DNA of 64,000 nt from Nannocystis bainbridge (GTDB lineage: Bacteria > Myxococcota_A > Polyangia > Nannocystales > Nannocystaceae). The notes under the pieces were generated by a model. That model saw only the letters and a list, made by a program, of their open reading frames with translations. It was not told the origin of the DNA and made no database searches. The stretch spans positions 2,108,001 to 2,172,000 of the forward strand of contig NZ_JAQNDL010000003.1 of the NCBI RefSeq assembly GCF_028368995.1, written 5' to 3'. Shown here piece after piece: positions 35,335 through 44,623 of this stretch (within the stretch, counting starts at the first letter, position 1; each line of letters begins with the position of its first letter). The translations under genes and the position numbers were made by a program.

Positions 35335-38010
35335 TCAGCCGAGCTGCGCGGCGAGGGCGCTGCCGGCGGCCTCGATGGCAGCGGGCAAGCCGGCGGCGTT
35401 GGGGCCTCCGGCCTGGGCCAGGTCGGGCCTGCCCCCACCGCGTCCGCCGACGTGCGCGGCGAGGGCGGCGATGAGGTTGCCGGCGTGGACCTTGCCGGCG
35501 AGGTCCTTGGTGACGGCGACCAGCAGCGAGGCCTTGCCGTCCTTCTCGGCGCCGAGGACGATCACGCCCGAGCCGAGGCGATCGCGCAGGGTGTCGGCGG
35601 CTTCGCGCAGGGCCTTGGGGTCGGCGACGCTGACGACCTTGGCGAGCAGCTTGACGCCGGCGACCTCGGCGATCGCGTCGGCGCTGCCGCCTCCGCCGAC
35701 GGCGAGCTTGCGCTGCAATTCGCCGATCTCGCGCTCGCGCTTCTGCGCGCTCGCCTGCAGGCGACCGAGCTTGTCGAGCACGTCGCCGGGGCCGCTGGCG
35801 TGCAGCTCGCTGGCGGCCTTGTCGAGGATCTGCACGGTCTGCTGGAGGTGGTTCAGCGCGTTCATGCCGGTCACCGCCTCGATGCGGCGCACGCCCTGGG
35901 CGATGCCGACCTCGCTGACGATGGCGAACAGGCCGATGTCGCCGGCGCGGTGGACGTGGGTGCCGCCGCACAGCTCGACGCTGTCGCTGCCGATCCGGAC
36001 CACCCGCACCTGCTCGCCGTACTTGGCCTCGAACAGGCCGATCGCGCCGGCGGTCTTGGCGTCGACGGGGCTCATCTCGCGCGTGTCGGTGTCCGCGTTG
36101 GCCAGCGTCATCTCGTTGACGATGCGCTCGATCTGCTGCTTCTGCTCCGCCGTGATCGGGCGCGGGTGCGAGAAGTCGAAGCGCAGGCGGTCGGGCGACA
36201 CCAGCGAGCCCTTCTGCGCCACGTGGGTGCCGAGCACCGCGCGCAGGGCGTGGTGCAGCAGGTGGGTCGCGCTGTGGTTGCGGCGGATCGCGGCCCGGCG
36301 CGCGCCGTCGACCGTGAGCGTGACGAGGCGCCCGACCTCGAGCGTGCCCCGGGTGACCTTGCCGCGGTGGATGTGCACGTCGCCGGTCGGCTTGAGCGTG
36401 TCGGCGATCTCGACGCGCACGCCCTCGCCCTCGGCGATGCCGATGTCGCCGACCTGGCCGCCGCTCTCGCCGTAGAACGGGGTGACCTCGGTGATGAACT
36501 CGACCTCGTCGCCCTCCTTTGCCGCCGTCTTCTCGACGCCGCCGACGGCCAGCGCGAGCACGCTGGTGCGGCCCGAGAGCTCGGCGTAGCCGGTGAAGCG
36601 AGCCTGCTTGGCGAACCGCTCCTTGAAGGAGAAGTAGAGGTTGCCGATCGCCTTGTCGCCGCCGCCGAGGTTGGCCGCCGCGCCGGCCGTCTGGCGCGCC
36701 TGGACCTCCTGCTTGACGGCCTCCTCGTCGAGGGTGAGGCCCTTCTCGCGGCTGAGGATCCCGGTGAGGTCGATCGGCAGGCCGTAGGTATCGTAGAGCT
36801 CGGCGGCGACGCCGAGCGGGAACGCGGTCTCGCCGGCGGGCAGCTCGGTGACGGCGCCCTCGAACAGCCGCAGGCCGCGCTTGAGGGTGCGACGGAAGCC
36901 CTCCTCCTCGCCGCGCACGACCTCCTCGATGGTGGCTGCCCTTTCGACCAGGTTGGGATAGGCCTCGCCGAACTCCTCGACGACCTTCTTGCAGACCTCG
37001 TGGAAGAACAGGTTCTCGAGCCCGACCTTCTCGCCGAAGCGGATCGCGCGGCGCATGATCCGGCGCAGCACGTAGGGGCGAGTGTCGCGGTCGGGGAACA
37101 CGCCGTCGGCGATCAAAAAGGCGGTCGCGCGCGCGTGGTCGGCGATGACGCGGAACGGCGCCTCACCGGCCCCGAGGTCGTGGGCGGGCGCACCGGCGAG
37201 CCGCTTGGCGAGGTCGACGAGCGGGGTGAGCAGCGAGGTGCGGTAGTTGCTGCCGACGCCCTCGAGCACCGAGGCGAGCCGCTCGAGGCCAGCGCCGGTG
37301 TCGATGCTCGGCTTCGGCAGCGGCACGAGCCGACCATCGTCGAACTTCTCGTACTGCATGAACACGAGGTTCCACAGCTCGGTGTAGCGGCTGTCCTCGT
37401 AGGCCGGGCCGCGACCGGCGATGCCGGCGTCCGGCGGGGCCTGGTCGCCGTGGAAGATGTGGATCTCCGAGCACGGGCCGCACGGACCGGTCGGGCCCAT
37501 GGCCCAGAAGTTCTCCTTGGCGGGGAACCGGTAGATCCTGTCCTTCGGGACATACGCGGTCCACAGCTCGTAGGCCTCGTCGTCGGCCGGCGCCGACTCG
37601 CCCTCGCCGCTGAAGACGCTGACGACCAGCCGATCGGCCGGGATGCCGAGATCCTCGGTGAGGAACTCCCAGCCCCAGCGGATCGCGTCCGGCTTGAAGT
37701 AGTCGCCGAACGAGAAGTTGCCGAGCATCTCGAACAGCGTGTGGTGCCGCTCGGTGAAGCCGACGTTGTCGAGGTCGTTGTGCTTGCCGCCGGCCCGCAG
37801 GCACCGCTGCACGGTGACGGCCCGCTTGTACGGCCGCGGGTCACGCCCGAGGAAGGTGTCCTTGAACTGCACCATCCCGGCGTTGGTGAACAGCAGCGTC
37901 GGATCGTTGGCCGGCACCAGCGACGAGGACGGCACGACGGCGTGCTCGCGGGCGGCGAAGTAATTGAGGAATCGGCTGCGGATCTCGTGAGCGCGAATGG
38001 GCCGCTGCAT
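35335..38010 (-). CDS. alaS: Alanyl-tRNA synthetase
   Basis: 891 residues from the ATG at 38010 (MQRPIRAHEIRSRFLNYFAA); a Met 11 codons upstream is less likely. Class II catalytic motifs include PTLLFTNAGMVQFKDTFLG, FEMLGNFSFGDYFK and GPTGPCGPCSEIHIFHG. The editing domain has the zinc residues in RRNHSATHLLHHALRAVLGT and SVELCGGTHVHRAGDIG. The C-terminal C-Ala domain ends with HVGGRGGGRPDLAQAGG. The enzyme charges tRNA-Ala and clears Ser and Gly. A 255-nt gap with no visible gene lies upstream. Confidence 0.98.
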   Translation of the reverse strand: MQRPIRAHEIRSRFLNYFAAREHAVVPSSSLVPANDPTLLFTNAGMVQFKDTFLGRDPRPYKRAVTVQRCLRAGGKHNDLDNVGFTERHHTLFEMLGNFSFGDYFKPDAIRWGWEFLTEDLGIPADRLVVSVFSGEGESAPADDEAYELWTAYVPKDRIYRFPAKENFWAMGPTGPCGPCSEIHIFHGDQAPPDAGIAGRGPAYEDSRYTELWNLVFMQYEKFDDGRLVPLPKPSIDTGAGLERLASVLEGVGSNYRTSLLTPLVDLAKRLAGAPAHDLGAGEAPFRVIADHARATAFLIADGVFPDRDTRPYVLRRIMRRAIRFGEKVGLENLFFHEVCKKVVEEFGEAYPNLVERAATIEEVVRGEEEGFRRTLKRGLRLFEGAVTELPAGETAFPLGVAAELYDTYGLPIDLTGILSREKGLTLDEEAVKQEVQARQTAGAAANLGGGDKAIGNLYFSFKERFAKQARFTGYAELSGRTSVLALAVGGVEKTAAKEGDEVEFITEVTPFYGESGGQVGDIGIAEGEGVRVEIADTLKPTGDVHIHRGKVTRGTLEVGRLVTLTVDGARRAAIRRNHSATHLLHHALRAVLGTHVAQKGSLVSPDRLRFDFSHPRPITAEQKQQIERIVNEMTLANADTDTREMSPVDAKTAGAIGLFEAKYGEQVRVVRIGSDSVELCGGTHVHRAGDIGLFAIVSEVGIAQGVRRIEAVTGMNALNHLQQTVQILDKAASELHASGPGDVLDKLGRLQASAQKREREIGELQRKLAVGGGGSADAIAEVAGVKLLAKVVSVADPKALREAADTLRDRLGSGVIVLGAEKDGKASLLVAVTKDLAGKVHAGNLIAALAAHVGGRGGGRPDLAQAGGPNAAGLPAAIEAAGSALAAQLG

Positions 38011-38265
38011 GGGCCGGGGAGAATAATCGATCCGCGCGTCCACGAGCCCCCGCGCGCACGGTGCCCGCCGCGTGCGATTCCGCGCGCACTTCGCGCAGGC
38101 CGAACGAGACGGGCTCGCAGGCGCGTCCCGGCCGGATCATGAGCGGAGGCACGAGGCCGGATCGCCGGGGGCTCGCGTCAGGACCGCCCCGACGAGCGGC
38201 GACGGTCGCCGCGGCGGGAGACGGCCGACGAAGTAGCGAGGCGGGCGGCGCTCGCCGACGCCGCG

Positions 38266-39597
38266 TCAGTCGAACTGCAGCAGCTTGATCTTGAGGTAGC
38301 GGCCCTCGACGAAGGCCGGGAGGACCGGGAAGTCGGGCGGGAGGCCGCACTCGCTGACCAGGCGGGCGGTGCGGCCAGCCGCGTGGACGCCCTCGCCGAC
38401 GGCCAGCAGGAACTCCTCCTCGGCGAGGCGCACCGCGTTGCTGATCGCCAGCACGTGGCCGCCGGGGCCGACGACGCCGCTGACGGCCTGCATCAGCTCG
38501 CCGTAGTCCTTGAGCGCGCTGAAGGTGCTGCCCTTGACGTTGCTGAACGGCGGCGGGTCGACGATCACCAGGTCCCACACGCGGCCGCGCTGGCGGAACT
38601 TCTCGAGCAGCGCGAACGCGTCGCCGGTGATCGTCTCGATCGCCTCGGGGTCCATCTTCGAGGCGCTGAGGTTCTGCCGGCAGCGCGCGTGGCTGCGGGC
38701 CGCGGCGTCGACGTGGGTGACCGAGCGCGCGCCGCCGCGGAGGGCCCGCAGGCCGAACGCGCCGGTGAAGCTGAACAGGTTGCACACGCTGCGATCGCGC
38801 GACCACGCCTCGAACAGGCGCCGGCCCTCGCGGAGGTCGAGGAACAGGCCGGGCGAGACCGGGGCCGTGACGTCGACCATGAACTTGAGGCCGTCCTCGT
38901 CGACCTCGAGGTCGGGCGGCGCGGCCTTGCCGGCCAGGTGGAACGCGGGCGGCCGGCGGTCGTCGGGGGTGACGCCGCGGATCCGGTCCTGCAGGTAGAT
39001 GCCCGCGGGCTTGAGCTCTTGCTCGAGCATCGGCACCAGCGCGTCGAGGTAGCTCTCGGCGATCTTGGCGTACTTGTAGACGAGCAGGTGCGAGCCGAGG
39101 CGGTCGACGGCGAGGCCGGGGAAGCCGTCGGCCTCGCTGTGGATCACGCGGCAGGCCTCGGCCGGGACGCCGACGCTGCGCCGACGCACGGCCGCCCGCA
39201 CGCGCGCCAGCATCTCGGCCTCGTTCCACTCGAAGTCGGGCTTGAGGCTCAACATCCGAATGGCGATCGCGCCCTCGGGCTCGTGGAGGCCGTGACCGAT
39301 CAGGTAGCCGTCGAGGTCCATGACCGGGATGACGGCGCCCTCGGGCAGCGCGAGCGGCCGCAGCACGGCGTTGCGGAACACCCACGGGTGACCGGCGCGC
39401 AGCAGGCGGGCGACCTCGTGCGGCACCTTGACGTGCGGGCCGCGGACCGAAGGTCGCGGGTGGCCGCCCTGCACGCGCCGGCGAGGCGCCTCGGCACCGC
39501 CGCCGCCGCCGCCGCCGCCGCTGCGACGCTGGGGCCGCGAGGTCTCGGCAGGACGAGTGGCGGGACGAGTGCGCGTCGGTCGGCCGTCGGTGGGCAT
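38266..39597 (-). CDS. RlmI-like class I SAM-dependent rRNA methyltransferase
   Basis: 443 residues from the ATG at 39597. The first roughly 55 residues are basic and low in complexity, with an eight-Gly run, and look disordered. A PUA-like domain follows (EVARLLRAGHPWVFRNAVL). The Rossmann methyltransferase core comes next, with NLFSFTGAFGLRALRGGARS as SAM-binding motif I and DLVIVDPPPFS as the catalytic DPPxF motif. RlmI and relatives methylate a cytosine at C5 in 23S rRNA; the exact target here is inferred. It is transcribed towards alaS and divergent from the GspE-like gene. Confidence 0.88.
   Translation of the reverse strand: MPTDGRPTRTRPATRPAETSRPQRRSGGGGGGGGAEAPRRRVQGGHPRPSVRGPHVKVPHEVARLLRAGHPWVFRNAVLRPLALPEGAVIPVMDLDGYLIGHGLHEPEGAIAIRMLSLKPDFEWNEAEMLARVRAAVRRRSVGVPAEACRVIHSEADGFPGLAVDRLGSHLLVYKYAKIAESYLDALVPMLEQELKPAGIYLQDRIRGVTPDDRRPPAFHLAGKAAPPDLEVDEDGLKFMVDVTAPVSPGLFLDLREGRRLFEAWSRDRSVCNLFSFTGAFGLRALRGGARSVTHVDAAARSHARCRQNLSASKMDPEAIETITGDAFALLEKFRQRGRVWDLVIVDPPPFSNVKGSTFSALKDYGELMQAVSGVVGPGGHVLAISNAVRLAEEEFLLAVGEGVHAAGRTARLVSECGLPPDFPVLPAFVEGRYLKIKLLQFD
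39497..39520. repeat. Eight-copy CCG trinucleotide run
   Basis: The run encodes the poly-Gly stretch in the N-terminal tail of the methyltransferase. Copy-number change would lengthen the tail without a frameshift. Confidence 0.8.
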
Positions 39598-39823
39598 GGC
39601 GGCCGCGGAGAATAGGCGATAGCGCCGCGACGTGGCGAAAAAATCAGGTCCCCGGGCCATGGAGCCGGCCGCGCCGCGCGGGCGGACAGCGGTCCGTTGC
39701 CCCGCCTCCGTGGCGCAAAGGACAGGCGCGACGGGCCGCGAAAGTTTCCTCGCTTGGCGGGCCGGGCGGCGGGCTGTAGGCTTTTCTGCCCTGGCCGCGC
39801 CCGCCGGCGTCGGCCGAGCCCGC

Positions 39824-41512
39824 ATGGCAGACCGACTCGGCGAACTGCTGGTCCATCGTGACCTTATCTCGCTGCCGCAGCTCCAGCGGGCGCAGTCGGA
39901 GCAGCGCGCGTTCGGCAAGCGGCTGACGACCATCCTGCTGCGGCTCGGCTTCATCAGCGAGCGCCAGCTGGCCGGCTTCCTCACCGAGCACTTCAAGGTC
40001 CCCTACTTCGATTTCGCCACCCACGAGATCGATCCGGCGGTCATCCGCACCGTCGACAAGTCGATCGCCGTCCGCCACCTCGCGGTGCCGGTCCAGCGCG
40101 CCGGGTCCAAGCTCATCGTCGCGATGGCCGACCCCAACAACATGCTGGCGATCGACGACCTCAAGTTCCACACCAGCCTCCACATCGACGCGGTGGTCAG
40201 CCTCGAGCCGGCGATCGAGGCGGCGATCGCCCGCTACTACGACAAGGTCGACCTGGCGGCCCCGTACGGCGAGGTCCTCGGCGGGCTCGGGCTCGAGCCG
40301 GCCGTCAGCCTGCCGGAGCGCGAGCGGCCGCCGCCGCAACTGTCGGAGCCGGAGCAGACGATGGCCGGCCGGCTGTGCGAGGCGATCCTGCGCAACGCGC
40401 TGGCCAAGGGCGCGTCGGACATCCACATCGAGCCGTACGAGAAGGGCATGCGGGTCCGCTACCGCATCGACGGCGCGCTCTACCACGAGATGGACCCGCC
40501 GCTCGGCTACGGGGCGTCGCTGATCGGCAAGTTCAAGCAGCAGGCCGGGCTCGACGTCGGCGATCGCCGCCTGCCGCTCGAGGGCCGCCTGCGCTTCAAG
40601 GCCGGCAAGGAGCGCGAGGTCGCGTTCCACGTGGTGACGCTGCCGACAGTCTTCGGCGAGGCGCTGCGCCTGCGCCTGCTCGACCGCGCGGCGCTGCCTT
40701 CCGACCTGGCGCGGCTCGGCGTCGACGGCGAACCACTGCGCCAGGTCCGGGCCGCCCTCCACCGCGCCCACGGCCTCGTGCTGGTCGCCGGCCTCGCGGG
40801 CGCGGGCCGCTCGACCACGCTGTGCACCGCGCTCGGCGAGCTCACCGCCGACAGCGTGCGGATCGCCACCGTCGAAGATCCGGTCGAGTACCACCTGCAA
40901 GGCGTGTCGCAGGTGCAGGTCCACCCCGAGCTCGGCCCCGCGGCGGCCGTGCGCGCGGTGCTGCGGCAAGATCCGGACATCGTCATGGTCGGCGAGCTGC
41001 GCGACTTCGAGACCGCCGAGCTGTGCGCCCGCGCGGCCGCCGGCGGTCGCCGCGTGCTCGCGGCCCTGCCCGCGCCCGACGCCGCGGCGGCGCTGATCCA
41101 CCTCGTCTACCTCGGGGTCGAACCGCACGTGCTCGCGGCCGCGGCGTCGCTGGTGATCGCCCAGCGCCTGGTGCGACGGCTGTGCCCCGAGTGCGCCGAG
41201 CCCGATCCGAGCTGCAGCGTGCAGCGGCTGGTCGACGCCGGGGTCCCGCCAGCGCTCGCGCGCGACGGCTCGCCCCGGCGCGCGCGCGGCTGCAAGGCCT
41301 GTCACGGCGGCTTCCGCGGGCGCACGGCGATCTTCGAGGTCATGCCGATCGGCGAGGCGCTGCGCGAGCGGATCCTGGCCGGCGCCGGGGTGGCCGAGCT
41401 GCGCGCCGAGGCGGTGCGGCTCGGCATGCGACCGCTGCGGCTGGCCGGGCTCTCGCGCGTGGTCGACGGCACGACCTCGCTCGACGAGATCCTGCGCGCG
41501 ACCACGGACTGA
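39824..41512 (+). CDS. GspE/PilB-like secretion ATPase with altered active site
   Basis: 562 residues from the ATG at 39824. The N-terminus is an MshEN-type domain in two copies (RLGELLVHRDLISLPQLQRA; LLRLGFISERQLAGFLTEHF), a fold that binds c-di-GMP in MshE. The ATPase half begins at SDIHIEPYEKGMRVRYRIDG. The P-loop reads GLAGAGRST, with Arg329 in place of the invariant Lys. Walker B (DIVMVGELRD) is kept. The histidine-box position is Pro416 (ALPAPD instead of LHTND), and the RVS of the Asp box reads HVV. The zinc-site cysteines (CPEC...CKAC) remain. It was once a type IV pilus or type II secretion motor and is now possibly inactive or regulatory. The partner gene follows 4 nt later. Confidence 0.88.
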   Translation: MADRLGELLVHRDLISLPQLQRAQSEQRAFGKRLTTILLRLGFISERQLAGFLTEHFKVPYFDFATHEIDPAVIRTVDKSIAVRHLAVPVQRAGSKLIVAMADPNNMLAIDDLKFHTSLHIDAVVSLEPAIEAAIARYYDKVDLAAPYGEVLGGLGLEPAVSLPERERPPPQLSEPEQTMAGRLCEAILRNALAKGASDIHIEPYEKGMRVRYRIDGALYHEMDPPLGYGASLIGKFKQQAGLDVGDRRLPLEGRLRFKAGKEREVAFHVVTLPTVFGEALRLRLLDRAALPSDLARLGVDGEPLRQVRAALHRAHGLVLVAGLAGAGRSTTLCTALGELTADSVRIATVEDPVEYHLQGVSQVQVHPELGPAAAVRAVLRQDPDIVMVGELRDFETAELCARAAAGGRRVLAALPAPDAAAALIHLVYLGVEPHVLAAAASLVIAQRLVRRLCPECAEPDPSCSVQRLVDAGVPPALARDGSPRRARGCKACHGGFRGRTAIFEVMPIGEALRERILAGAGVAELRAEAVRLGMRPLRLAGLSRVVDGTTSLDEILRATTD

Positions 41513-41516
41513 CCGT

Positions 41517-42674
41517 ATGCCGCTGTTCGTGTGGGAGGCTCGCACCAGCGCCGGGGAGATCCGCGGCGGCGAGCTGGCGGGGCTCGACGAGGCGCAGGTG
41601 ATCGAGGCGCTGCGCCGCCGCGGCCTGCGAGTCACCCGCGTCGACCGCAGCAGCCGGCGCGCCGCGCATCGCCTGACCGAGGCCGCGGCGCCAGAGCTGC
41701 TGCCGGCGCTGCGGCAACTCCTGACCTTGAGGACAGCCGGAGTCGGGGCCGCGCAGGCGCTCGAGCTCGGGGCCCGCAGCAGCCGCGGGGCGGTGGCGCG
41801 GGCGCTGCACGCGGCCCAGCTGGCGGTCGAGTCGGGCGCGGGCGTCGGCGAGGCGCTCGCCCAGCACCCGACGGCCCTCGGGGCGCTGGCGGCCCGGGCC
41901 CTCGGCGAGGCCGAAGCGCGCGGGCTGTTCGAGGTCACGCTGGCGGCGCTGATCGAGCTGCTGGCGACCGCCGAGGCGGGGCGGTCGGCCGTGCGCGCGG
42001 CGATCGTGCGCGCGGGCGCGGCGGCGCTGGTGCTGCTCGGCGGCACCGCGGCGCTGACGACTGTGCTCGTGCCGGCGGCCGGCGGCCTCTATCGCCGCCT
42101 CGAGCTGGCGCCGACCGGCGCGGCGGCCGACGTGCTGGCGATCGCGCCATGGCTGTCTCTCGGGACAGGTTTACTCGCCGCCGCGCTCGCGGGGGCGGCC
42201 GCGCTGCTGGCGATCTTCCCGCCGTTGCGAGCGGGCGCGTTCGGGCTGGCCGCCGGCCTGGCCGAGACGCTGCGGCGCCTGGCGCTGGCCCGGTTCGCCC
42301 GCGCGCTGGCGCTGCTGGCGGTCGCCGAGGCGCCGCGGCAGCTCGCGCTCGAGCTGGCGGGCTGGGAGGCCGGCGACCGCGAGCTGGCCGAGGTCGCCCA
42401 GCGGGCCCGGCTCGCGGTGGCCCAGGGCGGCGAGCTCGGACCGGCGCTGGCCGAGGCCGGGCTGCCGGCCGGGTTCGCCCGCGCGGTCGAGGCCGCCGAC
42501 CGCGGCGGCGACCTGGCCGCGACGCTGCGCCGCCTGGCCGAGCTCGAAGAGGCCGCGGCGCTCGACTGGCTGGCCCGCAGGACAGGGCGGATCGCCCAGG
42601 TGTGCTACGCGCTGTCGGCGACCCTGGCGGTGACCGCCGCGCTGGCCCTGGCCGCCCCGCTTCTGCGAACGTGA
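41517..42674 (+). CDS. Divergent GspF/PilC-like inner-membrane protein
   Basis: 385 residues, extremely Ala/Leu-rich. The start MPLFVWEARTSAGEIRGGEL is the normal GspF/PilC beginning. A first F-domain follows (LLPALRQLLTLRTAGVGAAQ). Two hydrophobic segments are near residues 160-190 and 215-240. A second F-domain and a final membrane helix (QVCYALSATLAVTAALALAA) complete the family plan. The usual GExSG motif is degraded to DRGGDL. It lies 4 nt after the ATPase gene, so the two work together, but no pilin, secretin or peptidase is in the window. An alternative frame over the same stretch is a GC shadow. Confidence 0.83.
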   Translation: MPLFVWEARTSAGEIRGGELAGLDEAQVIEALRRRGLRVTRVDRSSRRAAHRLTEAAAPELLPALRQLLTLRTAGVGAAQALELGARSSRGAVARALHAAQLAVESGAGVGEALAQHPTALGALAARALGEAEARGLFEVTLAALIELLATAEAGRSAVRAAIVRAGAAALVLLGGTAALTTVLVPAAGGLYRRLELAPTGAAADVLAIAPWLSLGTGLLAAALAGAAALLAIFPPLRAGAFGLAAGLAETLRRLALARFARALALLAVAEAPRQLALELAGWEAGDRELAEVAQRARLAVAQGGELGPALAEAGLPAGFARAVEAADRGGDLAATLRRLAELEEAAALDWLARRTGRIAQVCYALSATLAVTAALALAAPLLRT

Positions 42675-42693
42675 GGCCGGCGCGAACGTGACA

Positions 42694-42777
42694 TGCATCG
42701 AGGGACATGCCCTCACAGACATGTCCCTCGCGCCAGGCCCTCTCGGACATGCCCTCTCGGACATGTCCCTTCGCTCA
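42694..42777. repeat. Tandem array of six 14-bp palindromic units
   Basis: Six units abut exactly, starting at 42694, 42708, 42722, 42736, 42750 and 42764. Each is a variant of TGTCC-N4-GGACA (for example TGCCCTCTCGGACA). Longer pairings also exist, such as GAGGGACATG (42700) with CATGTCCCTC (42720). The array fills the gap between the convergent GspF-like and barrel genes and reaches into the barrel stop codon. It may be a bidirectional terminator or a binding array. Confidence 0.85.
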
Positions 42778-44544
42778 GAACGTGATGACCGGGCCGATGT
42801 TGAGGTCGATGAGGAGGCTGGTGGTCCGCGGGAACCACACGCCGACCTGAGCCTCGCCGAACAGGCCGAAGTGCTTGGCGGCCTGCCAGTGGAAGCCGAA
42901 CACGCCGCCGATCATGCCGCCGCCGATCCGGACGGTGTCGATGCGCTGGGACTTGTCGGCGTTGGCGGTCACCGCCGCCGCGCCCTGGATCGCGTTGGTG
43001 CTCTCCGTCCCGCTCGGGTCGCCGCAGTCGTACTTGTACGGCCACACCGCGGTGCACTGACCGCCGCCCTCGAACGCGGCCTCCTTGTCGTCGGGCACCG
43101 AGTTGCCGTTGCGGTCGTTGGCGAAGCCCATCGGCACGCGCAGGCGGGTGAAGCCGCCGCCGAGGAAGCCGCCGGCGAACAGGCGGAACTTCTTCTCGTC
43201 CGAGCCGAAGAAGTACTTGATCTTGAGGCCGCCCGCGATCGTCACGCCCGGCTTGCTGCGGATGCCCTCCGGGTTGGGGTTCGTGACGTCGTTCATGTAC
43301 GAGTCCGGCAGCGACGCCTTGGGGTCGTCGCGGTAGACCTTCGAGCCCGTGACCGCCTGGATGCGGAGGAAGCCCGAGAGCACCAGCTTCTTGCCGATCC
43401 GCCCGCCGATCTCGGGGGCGACGTGGAACGGCGCCGAGGCCATGCCGGTGCTGACCTTGTGGTGGGCCGCGCACTCGCCCGCGTTGTAGGCCATCGCCAG
43501 CTGGTCGACCGAGTACGGCGTGCCGTAGGCCATCACCGTCGGGCCCATCTGCGTCTGGTACTGGACCGGGTCGCCGGGCAGGTCGCCGGTGCCGCTGCTC
43601 CACCGCGCCAGCGCGCAGGCGAACTCCTTGAGGCCGTAGTTGAAGTTGCCGGCCGGGGTGTACTGGCTGTACGTCTGGTCGGCGACCCCGCGGGCCACGC
43701 CGATGCCGGTGCCGAGACCGAGGTTGATGAAGATCTTCGGCAGCGAGTGCTTCGGCGGCGGCGGCTTCTCCGGCTCCTTCTCCTTCGGCGTCTCCTTGAC
43801 GCACTTCACGTCGGCGACGAGCGGGTTGTCCTGCGCGCCCTTGTTGCCGAGCGCCTTGTTGGCGCCGTCGTAGACGTAGACGAAGTACTCGACCGGCTTG
43901 TCGCCGTGCTCCGAGGCCAGCACCTGGGCGGTGGCGATGTTGCCGAAGGCGTCCATCGTCACCGACTTGAAGTCGCCCGAGTCGCCGACGTTGCGCCAGT
44001 AGAGCCCGACCTGGCCGCCGTCGGGGATGCCGGATGTGGCGACCTCGAAGTTCAGGTCCTGGCCGCAGCCGTCGGTCGACGGCGCGGTGTGGCGGACCGA
44101 CTCGCTCGGCGCCGACACGCCCGAGTCCTTGCGCGCCTTGTCGAGCAGCTTCTGCAGGTCGGGCGAGCGCAGCTCGGTCGGCAGCGTCACGTGGTAGTCG
44201 GCCTTGACCGCGCCGACGAACGCCGCCGTGGTGTCGTTCTTGTTGCCCGAGTTCGAGAAGATGATGACCGCCCGCAGCATCCGCAGCGGCGCGGTCGTCG
44301 GGTCCTCGGCGGCGCTGCCCGTGAGCGCCTGGTCGAGGCCCGCCAGCGCCTGGTCGAGCTCGAGGTTGTTGTACTGCCCGAGCGCCTTGTTATAGGCGGC
44401 CTTGAGGTCGTCGCGGCCGTCGGCGAGGGCTGTCCCCGAGGACAGGAGCACGGCCAGCGACAGCGCGGCGGTCAGCAAGCGCGAAGGGGAAAGCCAGCTC
44501 AGGTCCAGGGGCCGACGGGGACGGACGAGGGTCTGCGTTCGCAC
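42775..44544 (-). CDS. Outer-membrane beta-barrel protein with N-terminal helical domain
   Basis: 589 residues. A signal peptide near residues 20-42 (LLTAALSLAVLLSSGTALA) is followed by a helical, TPR-like segment (AYNKALGQYNNLELDQALAG) and an Ig-like beta region. After a Lys/Glu/Pro linker (KETPKEKEPEKPPPPKHSLP) comes a barrel with alternating strands (IFINLGLGTGIGVARGV; RLFAGGFLGGGFTRLRVP; FGLFGEAQVGVWFPR). It ends in aromatic Phe (IGPVITF), as outer-membrane proteins do. It is the third gene after the lipoprotein and OmpA genes. Its signal region is encoded partly by a perfect 14-mer repeat at 44431-44444. Confidence 0.82.
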   Translation of the reverse strand: MRTQTLVRPRRPLDLSWLSPSRLLTAALSLAVLLSSGTALADGRDDLKAAYNKALGQYNNLELDQALAGLDQALTGSAAEDPTTAPLRMLRAVIIFSNSGNKNDTTAAFVGAVKADYHVTLPTELRSPDLQKLLDKARKDSGVSAPSESVRHTAPSTDGCGQDLNFEVATSGIPDGGQVGLYWRNVGDSGDFKSVTMDAFGNIATAQVLASEHGDKPVEYFVYVYDGANKALGNKGAQDNPLVADVKCVKETPKEKEPEKPPPPKHSLPKIFINLGLGTGIGVARGVADQTYSQYTPAGNFNYGLKEFACALARWSSGTGDLPGDPVQYQTQMGPTVMAYGTPYSVDQLAMAYNAGECAAHHKVSTGMASAPFHVAPEIGGRIGKKLVLSGFLRIQAVTGSKVYRDDPKASLPDSYMNDVTNPNPEGIRSKPGVTIAGGLKIKYFFGSDEKKFRLFAGGFLGGGFTRLRVPMGFANDRNGNSVPDDKEAAFEGGGQCTAVWPYKYDCGDPSGTESTNAIQGAAAVTANADKSQRIDTVRIGGGMIGGVFGFHWQAAKHFGLFGEAQVGVWFPRTTSLLIDLNIGPVITF

Positions 44545-44623
44545 AGGATCTCGGGCTCCTTCTAGCCGAACGCCGGCTCAGCGCCGGCGTTGGGTGTCCA
44601 GGGGGTTCGGCGCGCGGCGCCGA

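Noticed and set aside
35452..38142. Plus-strand open frame of nearly 900 codons opposite alaS
   Set aside because: The alaS motifs on the minus strand are unmistakable, and the antisense product is repetitive.
39644..42046. 800-codon minus-strand frame opposite the ATPase gene
   Set aside because: No recognisable domain. The plus-strand frame shows MshEN, Walker B and CxxC motifs.
41531..42691. Second long plus-strand frame over the GspF-like gene
   Set aside because: Its product is Gly/Arg/Ala noise. The other frame has the MPLFVWEA start, hydrophobic helices and a 4-nt gap from the ATPase gene.
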